A DNA stretch of 64,000 bases from positions 41,811 through 105,810 of the forward strand of contig BJUU01000010.1 in assembly GCA_007988785.1 (NCBI GenBank), read 5' to 3'. Positions 35,546-44,105 of this stretch are shown here, in pieces. Position 1 is the stretch's first letter. Each line of letters opens with the position of its first letter. The stretch is from Agrococcus baldri. Lineage in GTDB: Bacteria; Actinomycetota; Actinomycetes; Actinomycetales; Microbacteriaceae. The position numbers and the translations under genes are program-made. The notes beneath the pieces are model-generated. The model did not search any database. It had not been told where the DNA came from and saw only the letters and a program-made list of their open reading frames with translations.

Positions 35546-36516
35546 CTCGTGTGGCTGCGGTCGGGCTCCGGCGAGCGCTCGCTGCGCCGTTCGTGCAGCG
35601 CCCCCATGATCCAGGCGACGACGTCCTCGCCGTGCCGGGCCGGGTCCTGGTGGACGGTCGTGAGGCCGAAGGCGCCGGCGGTCGGCACGTCGTCGATGCC
35701 GATCACGCTCAGCTGCTCCGGCACCCGGATGCCCAGCTGATGCGCGGCGAGGAACACGCCCAGCGCCACCTCGTCGGTGCCGGCGACGATGCCGCTCGGC
35801 CGGTCGTCGCGGCCGAGGATCTCGAGCGCGACGGCGTGCGCGCCCTCCATGGTCGTCGGCACGGTGCGCACCGGGCGCATCCGCAGCCCGTGCTCTGCCG
35901 ACACGGCCTCGAAGGCGCGCTTGCGGCGGTCGGACGACGAGGAGTCGAAGGGCTGCACCTCGGTCTCGCTCGCGATGTGCAGCAGGTCGGTGTGGCCGAG
36001 GTTCACCAGGTGCTCGGCAGCCTGGCGGCCGGCCGCGTCGTCGTCGAGGCAGAACGAGCGCGTGTGCGGGGTGGGCTCGCCGACGGTCGCGACCGGGATG
36101 CTGAGCTCCGCGAGCCTGCTGAGGTCGCCGCCCACCAGGCTCCAGGTGATGGTGACGAGCCCGTCGACCTCGCCGCGGCGCATGAAGCGCTCGAACTTCT
36201 CGTGCCCGCCGTGGCCGAACGCGCCCAGGTCGTAGAGCAGCACGTCGTGCTCGTGGCTGTCGGCCGCGTGCGCGATGCCGTGCAGCACGCTGCCGAAGTA
36301 CCAGCGGTCGACCGACGGGGTGAGCACGCCGATCGTGCGGGTGCGCCCGGTGGCGAGCCGCCGGGCCGCGCCCGAGGCGCGGAAGCCGAGCTCGCCAGCG
36401 ACGCGCTGCACCTTCTCGCGCGTGGTCGAGGAGACCCCGTCCGCGCCCGAGAGCGCGCGCGAGGCCGTCGCCTTCGACACGCCTGCGGCACGGGCGACAT
36501 CGTCGAGCCGTGGCAT
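35494..36516 (-). CDS. LacI-family regulator of the alpha-glucoside importer
   Basis: 340 aa. The helix-turn-helix and hinge helix read PRLDDVARAAGVSKATASRAL and VAGELGFRASGAARRLATG. A periplasmic-binding-protein-like ligand domain follows. GAGGAGG precedes the ATG. Two perfect GGAACCGGTTCC sites lie before this gene and before the divergent ABC operon, so it likely controls both. The C-terminal codons overlap the end of aztA on the other strand. Confidence 0.92.
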   Translation of the reverse strand: MPRLDDVARAAGVSKATASRALSGADGVSSTTREKVQRVAGELGFRASGAARRLATGRTRTIGVLTPSVDRWYFGSVLHGIAHAADSHEHDVLLYDLGAFGHGGHEKFERFMRRGEVDGLVTITWSLVGGDLSRLAELSIPVATVGEPTPHTRSFCLDDDAAGRQAAEHLVNLGHTDLLHIASETEVQPFDSSSSDRRKRAFEAVSAEHGLRMRPVRTVPTTMEGAHAVALEILGRDDRPSGIVAGTDEVALGVFLAAHQLGIRVPEQLSVIGIDDVPTAGAFGLTTVHQDPARHGEDVVAWIMGALHERRSERSPEPDRSHTSYVPELVVRSSTGPPAR

Positions 36517-36563
36517 GCCGCCTCCTCGCGCCGGGGCGGCGCTGCCGCCGCCGGTCCGCCGTT

Positions 36564-36575
36564 GGAACCGGTTCC
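36564..36575. promoter_or_regulatory. LacI operator, regulator-proximal
   Basis: GGAACCGGTTCC, a perfect palindrome 48 bp upstream of the lacI-type start; it has the central CG of LacI-family sites. Confidence 0.85.
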
Positions 36576-36689
36576 GAGCGTAGGGCCTGCCGAGCGTCCC
36601 GCCAAGTCGCCTCCGGCTGGATCGTTGCCGAATCGCAACATCGTGACGGATGGCACGGGCGGCTTCGGTGCGCTAGCGTCACTTCCGAT

Positions 36690-36701
36690 GGAACCGGTTC
36701 C
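36690..36701. promoter_or_regulatory. LacI operator, transporter-proximal
   Basis: A second identical GGAACCGGTTCC 72 bp before the binding-protein start. Its centre is 126 bp from that of the first site, which would allow looping. Confidence 0.85.
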
Positions 36702-36773
36702 GGTTTCGGAATGGCACGACGCTGTGCGCCCCGCCCGCGGCGCGTGCCGATTGCACTGAGCGAAGGAGTTCAC

Positions 36774-38132
36774 GTGAAGCACGCACGCAGGATCGCGATG
36801 CCGCTGGGCATCGTGGGCGTCGCAGCGCTCGCCCTCACGGGCTGCGTCGGCGACGCACCGGCTGACCCGTCGGCCGAGCCCGGCGGTACCGAAGGCCCCG
36901 CCGCAGGCTGCGAGGCCTACGCCGACTACGGCACCTTCGAGGGTGCAGAGGTCGACGTCTACGGCACGATCCTCGACGCAGAGGCCGACCGGCTCAACGA
37001 GTCCTGGGCCGAGTTCGAGGACTGCACCGGCATCGATGTCGTCTACGAGGGCTCGTCCGAGTTCGAGGCGCAGATCAACGTGCGCGTCCAGGGCGGCAAC
37101 CCGCCCGACCTCGCGATCTTCCCGCAGCCCGGTCTGCTCGCATCCGTCGTCGGCACGGGCAGCGTGCTCGAGGCGCCGGAGGCCGTGCAGGCGAACGCGC
37201 AGGAGTTCTGGACCGAGGACTGGCAGAACTACGGCACCGTCGACGGCACCTTCTACGCGGCGCCGCTGATGGCGAGCGTCAAGGGCTTCGTCTGGTACTC
37301 GCCGTCGGTCTGGGAGGAGAACGGCTGGGAGGTGCCGACGACGCTCGACGAGCTCGACGAGCTCACCGCGACCGTCGCCGAGTCTGACGTGACGCCCTGG
37401 TGCGTGGGCTTCGGCTCCGGCGAGGCGACCGGCTGGCCGGGCACCGACTGGATCGAGGACTACGTCCTGCGCCTGCACGGGCCGGAGGTCTACGACCAGT
37501 GGATCACCCACGAGATCCCGTTCAACGACCCGATGATCGTCGAGGCGATGGACCGTGTCGGCGAGCTCATCAAGAACCCCGACTACGTCAACGGCGGCAT
37601 CGGCGACGTCTCGACGATCGCCAACACCGACTTCGGCGAGGCGGGCCTGCCCGTGATGGACGGCGAGTGCGCGATGCACCACCAGGCCTCGTTCTACGAG
37701 GGCTTCTGGAGCGACGACAACTCGGTCGAGGTCGCCGAGGACGGCGACGTCTGGGCCTTCATCCTGCCCGGCACCGAGGCTGACGCCTCGGCCGTCACCG
37801 GTGGTGGCGAGTTCGTCGGCGCGTTCAGCGACGCCGAGGAGGTCGTGGCCGTGCAGACGTACCTCTCGAGTGCGGAGTGGGCCAACAGCCGCGTCTCGCT
37901 CGGCGGCGTCATCTCGGCCAACTCGGGCCTCGACCCGGCGAACGCCTCGAGCCCGCTGCTGCAGTCGGCCGTCGAGACGCTGCAGGACCCGGAGACCACC
38001 TTCCGGTTCGACGGCTCGGACCTCATGCCCGGCGCCGTCGGCTCCGGCACCTTCTGGTCGGGCCTGATCGACTGGATCACCGGTGAGGAGACCCAGTCGG
38101 TGCTCGACCAGGTCGAGTCCAGCTGGCCGTGA
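36774..38132 (+). CDS. aglE: Alpha-glucoside ABC transporter substrate-binding lipoprotein
   Basis: 452 aa from a GTG with GAAGGAG upstream. Lipobox ALTGC near residue 26, then a family 1 sugar-binding fold. AglE-like segments include GNPPDLAIFPQPGLL, GWPGTDWIEDYVLR and ECAMHHQASFYEGFW. Probable ligands are maltose, trehalose, sucrose or other alpha-glucosides (inference from family). It is followed by two permease genes. No ATPase gene is present, so a shared MsiK-type ATPase is expected elsewhere. Confidence 0.85.
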   Translation: MKHARRIAMPLGIVGVAALALTGCVGDAPADPSAEPGGTEGPAAGCEAYADYGTFEGAEVDVYGTILDAEADRLNESWAEFEDCTGIDVVYEGSSEFEAQINVRVQGGNPPDLAIFPQPGLLASVVGTGSVLEAPEAVQANAQEFWTEDWQNYGTVDGTFYAAPLMASVKGFVWYSPSVWEENGWEVPTTLDELDELTATVAESDVTPWCVGFGSGEATGWPGTDWIEDYVLRLHGPEVYDQWITHEIPFNDPMIVEAMDRVGELIKNPDYVNGGIGDVSTIANTDFGEAGLPVMDGECAMHHQASFYEGFWSDDNSVEVAEDGDVWAFILPGTEADASAVTGGGEFVGAFSDAEEVVAVQTYLSSAEWANSRVSLGGVISANSGLDPANASSPLLQSAVETLQDPETTFRFDGSDLMPGAVGSGTFWSGLIDWITGEETQSVLDQVESSWP

Positions 38133-38146
38133 CGGACGACTGATGC

Positions 38147-38182
38147 CCGTGTGGGGGCCGCCGCCGTGCGGCCCCCACACGG
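38147..38182 (+). terminator. Intra-operon hairpin after the binding-protein gene
   Basis: A perfect 15-bp stem (CCGTGTGGGGGCCGC with its complement at 38168-38182) and 6-nt loop, 14 bp after the aglE stop and before aglF. There is no U-tract. It probably protects the binding-protein mRNA 3' end or attenuates readthrough. Confidence 0.75.
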
Positions 38183-38201
38183 CATCGGCGAAGGGTGACC
38201 C

Positions 38202-39755
38202 ATGACCACGATGGATCTCATCGGCAAGGTGATGCAGGCGGTCGTCGGCCTGGCGGCGTTCGGCGTCGCGATGGCGCTGCTGCTGGCGTTCCTCGACCGA
38301 CCGGACGACAAGCCGCTGCTCAAGGGCTTCGCGGCGCTCAAGCGGGGCATGCGCCCGCGCCTGATCATCATCGGCGCGTTCGCGCTCATCGCCATCCTCG
38401 CGCGGCTGCTCTACGGCGCCGTGCCGTGGATGACGCAGGGGATGACGAACCTGCTCATCATCGTCGGCCTCGCCGGCATCGGCGTCGTGCTGCTGCAGTG
38501 GGCGCTCGACCGGCTGCTGCAGCCGGCGCCGCCGGCGGTGCGCAGCGCCGTCCTGCGCGGCATCGGCGCGGTGCTCGCCATCGTCGTCGCGATCGTGGCG
38601 CAGTCCGCCGAGAGCGTCCCGGCGCTCGACTGGATCACCCCGGCGCTCGCGGTCTCCGGGCTCATCGTCGCCCTGCCGCTCGCGGGGGCGCTCGTGCTGA
38701 CGGCCGGCATCGCATTTGTGCGTCAGCCCATCCGCCGCAACGCACGCCTGCTCGTCTGGCTCGTGGCCGCCGCGGCGGTCGTGGTGATCACGCTCGTGCT
38801 CGAGTCGCAGCGCGACGAGCCGATCGGCGTCTGGACCTGGGCGGCCGCCGCGGCGCTGAGCGTGATCGGCGTGCTCGGCTACCTCGCCGACCGCGACGAG
38901 GACTCGAAGCCGATGCTCGTCTTCCTCATGCCCGCCGCCGTGCTGCTCACCATCGGGCTCGTCTACCCGGCGATCCGCACGGCGCTGCTGGCCTTCACCG
39001 ACAAGACCGGCACCTTCAACGGGCTCGACAACTTCATCTGGATGTTCTCGCAGCGCGAGGCGCTCATCACGCTCGGCAACACGATCGCGTGGGTCATCCT
39101 CGTGCCGCTCGTGTCGACCGCCGTCGGCCTCGCCTACGCGGTCTTCATCGACAAGAGCCGCGGCGAGAAGGTCTACAAGATGCTCGTGTTCATGCCGATG
39201 GCGATCTCGTTCGTCGGCGCGGGCATCATCTGGAAGTTCATGTACTCCTACCGCGGTGCGGAGCAGGAGCAGATCGGCCTCGTCAACCAGCTCATCGTGA
39301 TGGTGGGCGGCGAGCCGCAGCAGATCCTGCAGAACAGCCCGTGGAACACGCTCGCGCTCATCATCGTGATGATCTGGATCCAGACCGGATTCGCGATGGT
39401 CGTGCTCTCGGCCGCCATCAAGGGCGTGCCGACCGAGCAGCTCGAGGCCGCCGAGATCGACGGCGCGAACCCCTGGCAGCGCTTCCGCAACGTGACGGTG
39501 CCGGGCATCCGCTCGTCGCTCGTCGTGGTCGTCACGACCATCTCGATCGCGACGCTCAAGGTGTTCGACATCGTGCGCACCATGACCGCCGGCAACTTCG
39601 ACACATCCGTCGTCGCCAATGAGATGTACACGCAGGCGTTCCGCTCCGGCGAGCCCGGCAGGGGCGCGGCGCTCGCGCTCATCCTGTTCATCATGGTGCT
39701 GCCGATCGTCGTCTACAACATCCGCGTCCTGAACCAGCAGAAGGCGATCCGATGA
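38202..39755 (+). CDS. aglF: Alpha-glucoside ABC transporter permease 1
   Basis: 517 aa, far longer than typical 300-residue MalF-type permeases. An extra N-terminal block of about 235 residues holds some six helices. The conserved permease domain then starts near MLVFLMPAAVLLTIGLVYP. The EAA coupling loop is AAEIDGANPWQRFRNVTVPG. The long N-terminus also recalls E. coli MalF. Overlaps aglG by 4 bp. Confidence 0.87.
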   Translation: MTTMDLIGKVMQAVVGLAAFGVAMALLLAFLDRPDDKPLLKGFAALKRGMRPRLIIIGAFALIAILARLLYGAVPWMTQGMTNLLIIVGLAGIGVVLLQWALDRLLQPAPPAVRSAVLRGIGAVLAIVVAIVAQSAESVPALDWITPALAVSGLIVALPLAGALVLTAGIAFVRQPIRRNARLLVWLVAAAAVVVITLVLESQRDEPIGVWTWAAAAALSVIGVLGYLADRDEDSKPMLVFLMPAAVLLTIGLVYPAIRTALLAFTDKTGTFNGLDNFIWMFSQREALITLGNTIAWVILVPLVSTAVGLAYAVFIDKSRGEKVYKMLVFMPMAISFVGAGIIWKFMYSYRGAEQEQIGLVNQLIVMVGGEPQQILQNSPWNTLALIIVMIWIQTGFAMVVLSAAIKGVPTEQLEAAEIDGANPWQRFRNVTVPGIRSSLVVVVTTISIATLKVFDIVRTMTAGNFDTSVVANEMYTQAFRSGEPGRGAALALILFIMVLPIVVYNIRVLNQQKAIR

Positions 39756-40729
39756 CCAGCGCTGCCGTGACCCCCGACTCCGAGATCACCTCCGAGACCG
39801 CGGAGGCCGCGCTCGGCGGCGGCCGCTTCGACCGGGTGAAGAAGCGCCTCACGAGCCCCTGGGCGACGCTCGCGGCGATCGTGATCGCGCTGCTGTGGAC
39901 GATCCCGACCTTCGGCCTGTTCCTGTCGTCGTTCCGGCCAGCCGACCAGATCGCGACGACCGGCTGGTGGACGTTCTTCACCGACCCGCAGCTCACGCTC
40001 GACAACTACGGCGAGGTGCTCTTCTCGGGCTCGTCGTCGTCGCCGCAGCTGGGCGAGTACTTCGTGAACTCGCTGCTGATCTCGATCCCCGGCACGCTCA
40101 TCCCGCTCGTGCTCGCCTCGCTCGCGGCGTACGCGTTCGCGTGGGTGAAGTTCAAGGGCTCGTCGACGCTGTTCGTGATCGTGTTCGCGCTGCAGATCGT
40201 GCCGCTGCAGATGGCGCTCATCCCGCTGCTGCAGCTGTTCGTGACCTTCCTGCAGCCGTTCCAGAACGCGCTGCACGAGGCGATCCCGTTCATCTCGGAC
40301 AAGCAGTTCCTGCCGGTCTGGATCGCGCACACGATCTTCGGCCTGCCGCTGGCGATCTTCCTGCTGCACAACTTCATCTCGGAGATCCCGCGCGAGGTGA
40401 TCGAGGCGGCCCGCGTCGACGGCGCCGGCCACGGGCAGATCTTCTTCCGCATCATCCTGCCGCTGGCGATGCCGGCGATCGCGTCGTTCGGCATCTTCCA
40501 GTTCCTGTGGGTGTGGAACGACCTGCTCGTCGCGCTCGTGTTCTCCTCCGGCACCCCCGATACCGCGCCGCTGACGCAACGACTAGCCGAGCTCGCGGGT
40601 TCGCGAGGCGAGGACTGGGAGCGGCTCACCGCCGGTGCCTTCGTGTCGCTGATCGTGCCGCTGCTGGTGTTCTTCGGGCTGCAGCGCTACTTCGTGCGCG
40701 GGCTGCTGGCGGGCTCGGCGAAGGGTTGA
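39752..40729 (+). CDS. aglG: Alpha-glucoside ABC transporter permease 2
   Basis: 325 aa, MalG/AglG type with six helices. The EAA loop is AARVDGAGHGQIFFRIILP. An acidic N-terminal tail of about 25 residues precedes the first helix. The start overlaps aglF (ATGA). It forms the membrane channel with AglF. A REP-type hairpin begins at its stop codon. Confidence 0.9.
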   Translation: MTSAAVTPDSEITSETAEAALGGGRFDRVKKRLTSPWATLAAIVIALLWTIPTFGLFLSSFRPADQIATTGWWTFFTDPQLTLDNYGEVLFSGSSSSPQLGEYFVNSLLISIPGTLIPLVLASLAAYAFAWVKFKGSSTLFVIVFALQIVPLQMALIPLLQLFVTFLQPFQNALHEAIPFISDKQFLPVWIAHTIFGLPLAIFLLHNFISEIPREVIEAARVDGAGHGQIFFRIILPLAMPAIASFGIFQFLWVWNDLLVALVFSSGTPDTAPLTQRLAELAGSRGEDWERLTAGAFVSLIVPLLVFFGLQRYFVRGLLAGSAKG

Positions 40730-40778
40730 GTCCGGAGGGCGCAATGCGGCGCAGCCGCGTTGCGCCCGGAGGACTCAA
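40726..40778. terminator. REP-like hairpin ending the agl operon
   Basis: Two 25-nt arms (TTGAGTCC..GGGCGCAAtGCGGC and its near-complement) differ at four positions and enclose GCA. The arm starts within the aglG stop codon. The core is the same palindrome seen next to treS at 28425-28455. Further degenerate REP-like sequence runs to about 40860. Confidence 0.65.
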
Positions 40779-40883
40779 GGCTGCCCTTCGACGGGCTCAG
40801 GATCCGGAGCGCGCGGCGCAGCCGCACGCGTCTCGAAGCCTGCGCCCGGAGGTGTCCCAGCCTGCGCTTCGTATGCTCATGCT

Positions 40884-41633
40884 GTGAGCAGCGATCCGGC
40901 CGGCGAGAAGCCGATCGCCGCGCCCTCGAAGGCGACGACGGATGCGTCGGCCAAGGCCGGGCGCGCCGCGGCGGCCGAGGCCGGTGCCGGCACGGCCGCC
41001 GGCGGGGGCGGCTGGCTCGGCAGGGCTGCCGAGAAGGTGCCGACGAAGTGGCTCACCGCCGCGGTGGTGGCGCTCTTCCTCGCCGCGACCGCCGCCTTCG
41101 GCGGGCTCGAGCCGGTCGCGGCGCAGGGCCCCGTCGAAGTCGCCGCGGGCGAGGCGCACGAAGGGCCGATGGTGTCGCTCGCGCCGCAGCGCGCCGTGCT
41201 CATCGACGACTTCGTCGAGGGCGGGGCCTCTGCCGACGCCGAGGAGCACGAGCGGGTGCTGGTCGTGATCGTCGATGCCGTGAACGTCTGGGATCGGCCG
41301 GTGGGCGGCCTCTCCACCGAGTTCCGCGAGACGCTGCGGCTGCAGCCGCTGCCCGAGCTGCCCGCCGAGGGCGTCGCCCGGTTCGACGACGGCACCATCG
41401 GCCCCGACCTGCAGCCGGGCGTGCCCGTGCAGCTCGCGGTGTCGTGGCTCGTGCCCGACGACGCATTCGCGGAGGGCGACGAGCTGCGCCTCGAGCTCTT
41501 CGACCACACGCTCCACACCGGCCAGAGCGTCACCTACGGCGAGTTCTGGGACGACGCCGCGCTCGCCGCGGTCGCGACGCTCGAGATCGAGGACGTCGGT
41601 GCCGGCGCCGATGCCGAGCAGGCGACGCCGTGA
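40884..41633 (+). CDS. Hypothetical membrane-anchored exported protein A
   Basis: 249 aa from a GTG; TATGCT (40872-40877) lies exactly 6 nt upstream. An Ala/Gly-rich cytoplasmic N-terminus of about 55 residues, one helix (LTAAVVALFLAATAAFGG), then a beta-rich extracytoplasmic domain with motif VIVDAVNVWDRPVGGL. It is first of three overlapping genes encoding proteins of the same plan. I do not recognise the family. Confidence 0.7.
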   Translation: MSSDPAGEKPIAAPSKATTDASAKAGRAAAAEAGAGTAAGGGGWLGRAAEKVPTKWLTAAVVALFLAATAAFGGLEPVAAQGPVEVAAGEAHEGPMVSLAPQRAVLIDDFVEGGASADAEEHERVLVVIVDAVNVWDRPVGGLSTEFRETLRLQPLPELPAEGVARFDDGTIGPDLQPGVPVQLAVSWLVPDDAFAEGDELRLELFDHTLHTGQSVTYGEFWDDAALAAVATLEIEDVGAGADAEQATP

Positions 41634-42175
41634 AGCGCGCGCTCGCGTGGCTCGCGGGGCTCGCGATGGTGGCGGCGGCCGCGGCGGTGGGCCACCTGAC
41701 GCTCACCGAGGGCCAGCAGCAGTCGCCCTTCGTCGTGCAGGCCGCGCTCGGGGATCCCGCGGTGGGGCGCACCTTCGCGGTCACGGTCGAGCAGGTGCGG
41801 GCAGCGGATGCGGTGGCTGATGCGGGCGGCTGGCATGCGGCGGGCAACTGGGTCGTCGTCGACCTCGAGGCCCAGGCGCGCGAGAGCGAGACCGCTTCGA
41901 TCCTGACGCTCATCGAGCTGCGGGTGGGCGAGGTCGTCTACGGCGCGAGCGAGCGACCCGTGTCGCTCGTGGACACGCCCCTCTCCGTCGGTCTGCCGCA
42001 GTCCGGCTCCATCGCGTTCGAGCTGCCGGAGTCGCTCACCTCGGGCGCCGCCACGCTGCGGCTCGGCCGCACCGCCGAGGATCGGCTGGACTCGGTGGCG
42101 GAGCTGCAGATCGACCTCGCCGCGCTCGAGCGCCGCCCGTCCATCGAGCTGCGGGAGACGGCATGGGCGCAGTGA
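41630..42175 (+). CDS. Hypothetical exported protein B, DUF4352-like fold
   Basis: 181 aa from a GTG overlapping the previous stop by 4 bp. A signal-anchor helix (LAWLAGLAMVAAAAAVGHL) is followed by a beta-sandwich with GRTFAVTVEQVRAAD and GNWVVVDLEAQA, a pattern of secreted immunoglobulin-like domains. No lipobox is visible. Function unknown. Confidence 0.72.
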   Translation: MKRALAWLAGLAMVAAAAAVGHLTLTEGQQQSPFVVQAALGDPAVGRTFAVTVEQVRAADAVADAGGWHAAGNWVVVDLEAQARESETASILTLIELRVGEVVYGASERPVSLVDTPLSVGLPQSGSIAFELPESLTSGAATLRLGRTAEDRLDSVAELQIDLAALERRPSIELRETAWAQ

Positions 42176-42696
42176 CCGGGGCGGGGCCGCGGCGCGGCTG
42201 GTGGTCGCGCAACGCGATCGCGCTCGTGGCGCTCGCGGTGCTCGTGCCCGCGACCGTCGGCGCGATCGGCTGGCAGGAGTGGAGCGGCTACTTCCAGGGC
42301 CGCCACCCGCTGGTGGTGCCGGTCGAGCCGGGCGAGACGGCCGAGCTCGCCGGGGCGACCATCGGGCCGGCCGCGCTGGTGCAGGTGCCGGATCCGCAGG
42401 GCTTCGACGCGCCCGCCGGGGCTCGCGTGCTGGCCGCGCAGGTCACCGTGGTGCCGGGGGAGGAGCCGGTGGGCTGCAGCAGGCCGGTGCTCGTCGAGCT
42501 GCCCACCGGGCGGCGCTGGGAGGCGGAGTACGCGCCGATGGGCTGGCGGGGCGAGCTCGGGTGCTACGAGGCCACCGCGCCCGTCTGGATCAACGCGCCC
42601 TACCTGGTGCCCGGCGACGCGGGGCCGTTCGCCGTCGAGCTCGAGCTCGCGCACGACGGCGACGAGCGGCTGCACCTGCTGGTCGAGCAGCCCTAG
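42163..42696 (+). CDS. Hypothetical exported protein C
   Basis: 177 aa, overlapping the previous gene by 13 bp. One N-terminal anchor helix (NAIALVALAVLVPATVGAIG) and an extracytoplasmic domain with two Cys, in GCSRPVLV and ELGCYEAT, that could form a disulfide. Its 3' end overlaps the convergent membrane-protein gene by 4 bp. Third member of the anchored-protein trio. Confidence 0.72.
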   Translation: MGAVTGAGPRRGWWSRNAIALVALAVLVPATVGAIGWQEWSGYFQGRHPLVVPVEPGETAELAGATIGPAALVQVPDPQGFDAPAGARVLAAQVTVVPGEEPVGCSRPVLVELPTGRRWEAEYAPMGWRGELGCYEATAPVWINAPYLVPGDAGPFAVELELAHDGDERLHLLVEQP

Positions 42697-44060
42697 CGTG
42701 CCTCGCCCGCCGCGACCGCGGCCGGGCCGGTGAGCGCCGGACCGCCGCCGGTGAGCGCGTCGCGCGCCGACGCATCCGTCTCCTCCGTGGCCGAGCGCTC
42801 GTCGGCCGCCGCGGCCTCCTGCCGTCGCAGCCGGCCGATCATCGCGTCGTAGGCGCCCGCGACGATCACGACGCGCAGGCTCTCGACGATGACCGCGACC
42901 GGCAGCAGGAGCAGCACGTCCCACACCGCCCAGAAGGCGAAGAAGTCGTTCGCGCCGACCATGCGGGTGGTCGCCCAGCTGAGGCCGCCCTCGAACCAGA
43001 CGAGCAGGGCGTAGAGCAGCACGGTGGCGCCGAACAGCAGCGGCCCGCCGCGCAGCATCAGCACGAGGGCGCGCCAGATGGGGGAGAGGCGGGCGGCGAC
43101 CGGCGCCCAGAGCCTGCGCAGCTGCACGCGCAGCCAGCTCGGCAGCGCGCCGTAGCGCGAGCGGGCGGCCGTCACGCGAGTCTCGATGGAGCCGAGCCGC
43201 GTGCCGCGCAGGCGGTGCGACAGCGCCGGGGCCTGCGCGGCGACCGCCTGGCCGTACATCACGCCGGCGATCGTCAGCCAGGCGAGCGGCTGGCCGATCG
43301 CGCCGGCGATCTCGGCCAGCACCCAGTCGACCCCGTCCCAGAGCCATGCGGCGGGGGCGACGGACTCCGCCAGCCAGGCGCGCGCGTCGGCCACCCACAC
43401 CATCGCCTGCCGCTCGTCGACCCACGCCCGCACCGCGTCGAGCAGATCGCCGATGAGCAGCACCGACAGGAACACCCAGACGCCCTCGAGGTAGACGGCG
43501 ACGATCGCGACCCAGCGGGGCAGGCGCTGCTCCCAGCGGCCCCACGCCCAGCGGCCCGCGAGCGCGATGCCGATCGCGACCAGCGCGGGCCACCCCAGCG
43601 CGACGTCGAGCACGGTCTCGCCGTTGACCTCGGGCCCGTCCCCGAACGCGGCCTCGAGGCGCAGGGTCGAGAGCACCTCGAGCGCGCGGGCCGCGTACGC
43701 GTCGACGTCCTGCTGCACGTTGCCGGTGGCCATGTAGACGGCGAAGAAGGGCAGCACGCCGCCCAGCAGGGAGGCGATGAACGCCCTGCGGCGCTCGAGC
43801 GGCGACGCCGGCGGCGGCGCGATCGCGCTCAGCTGCCGCAGGCTCGCCCGCAGCACCAGGAACATGCCGACGAACGCGGCCAGCCGCGCGAGCACGGCGA
43901 GCGGCAGGATCAGCAGGCCGCCGACCGCGGTGTAGGCGCCGACCCAGCCGGCGAGCTCGATGAGGGCGTAGCGCGCGAGCACGCCGCCCAGGTGCAGCGC
44001 CACGAGCGCGGGCCAGTGCTGCGCGAGGGCGCGGCCGATGGTGGCGAGCATGGCGAGCAC
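42693..44060 (-). CDS. Large polytopic membrane protein, unknown
   Basis: 455 aa with about ten helices, long loops rich in Arg and Trp, and a disordered acidic/Ala C-terminus. The GTG at 44060 is preferred to the ATG at 44051 because TAGGTT lies exactly 6 nt before it. No catalytic motif is visible. It converges on the anchored trio and is 45 bp downstream of the debranching-type gene on the same strand. Confidence 0.72.
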   Translation of the reverse strand: MLAMLATIGRALAQHWPALVALHLGGVLARYALIELAGWVGAYTAVGGLLILPLAVLARLAAFVGMFLVLRASLRQLSAIAPPPASPLERRRAFIASLLGGVLPFFAVYMATGNVQQDVDAYAARALEVLSTLRLEAAFGDGPEVNGETVLDVALGWPALVAIGIALAGRWAWGRWEQRLPRWVAIVAVYLEGVWVFLSVLLIGDLLDAVRAWVDERQAMVWVADARAWLAESVAPAAWLWDGVDWVLAEIAGAIGQPLAWLTIAGVMYGQAVAAQAPALSHRLRGTRLGSIETRVTAARSRYGALPSWLRVQLRRLWAPVAARLSPIWRALVLMLRGGPLLFGATVLLYALLVWFEGGLSWATTRMVGANDFFAFWAVWDVLLLLPVAVIVESLRVVIVAGAYDAMIGRLRRQEAAAADERSATEETDASARDALTGGGPALTGPAAVAAGEAR

Positions 44061-44105
44061 GGCATCAACCTAGCCCCGGCAGGCTGGGAGCGGCGCCGCG
44101 CACCG

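Noticed and set aside
40779..40883. Possible small gene after the agl operon
   Set aside because: The sequence is degenerate REP-like repeat with no ribosome site or start, and the following gene has its own leaderless promoter.
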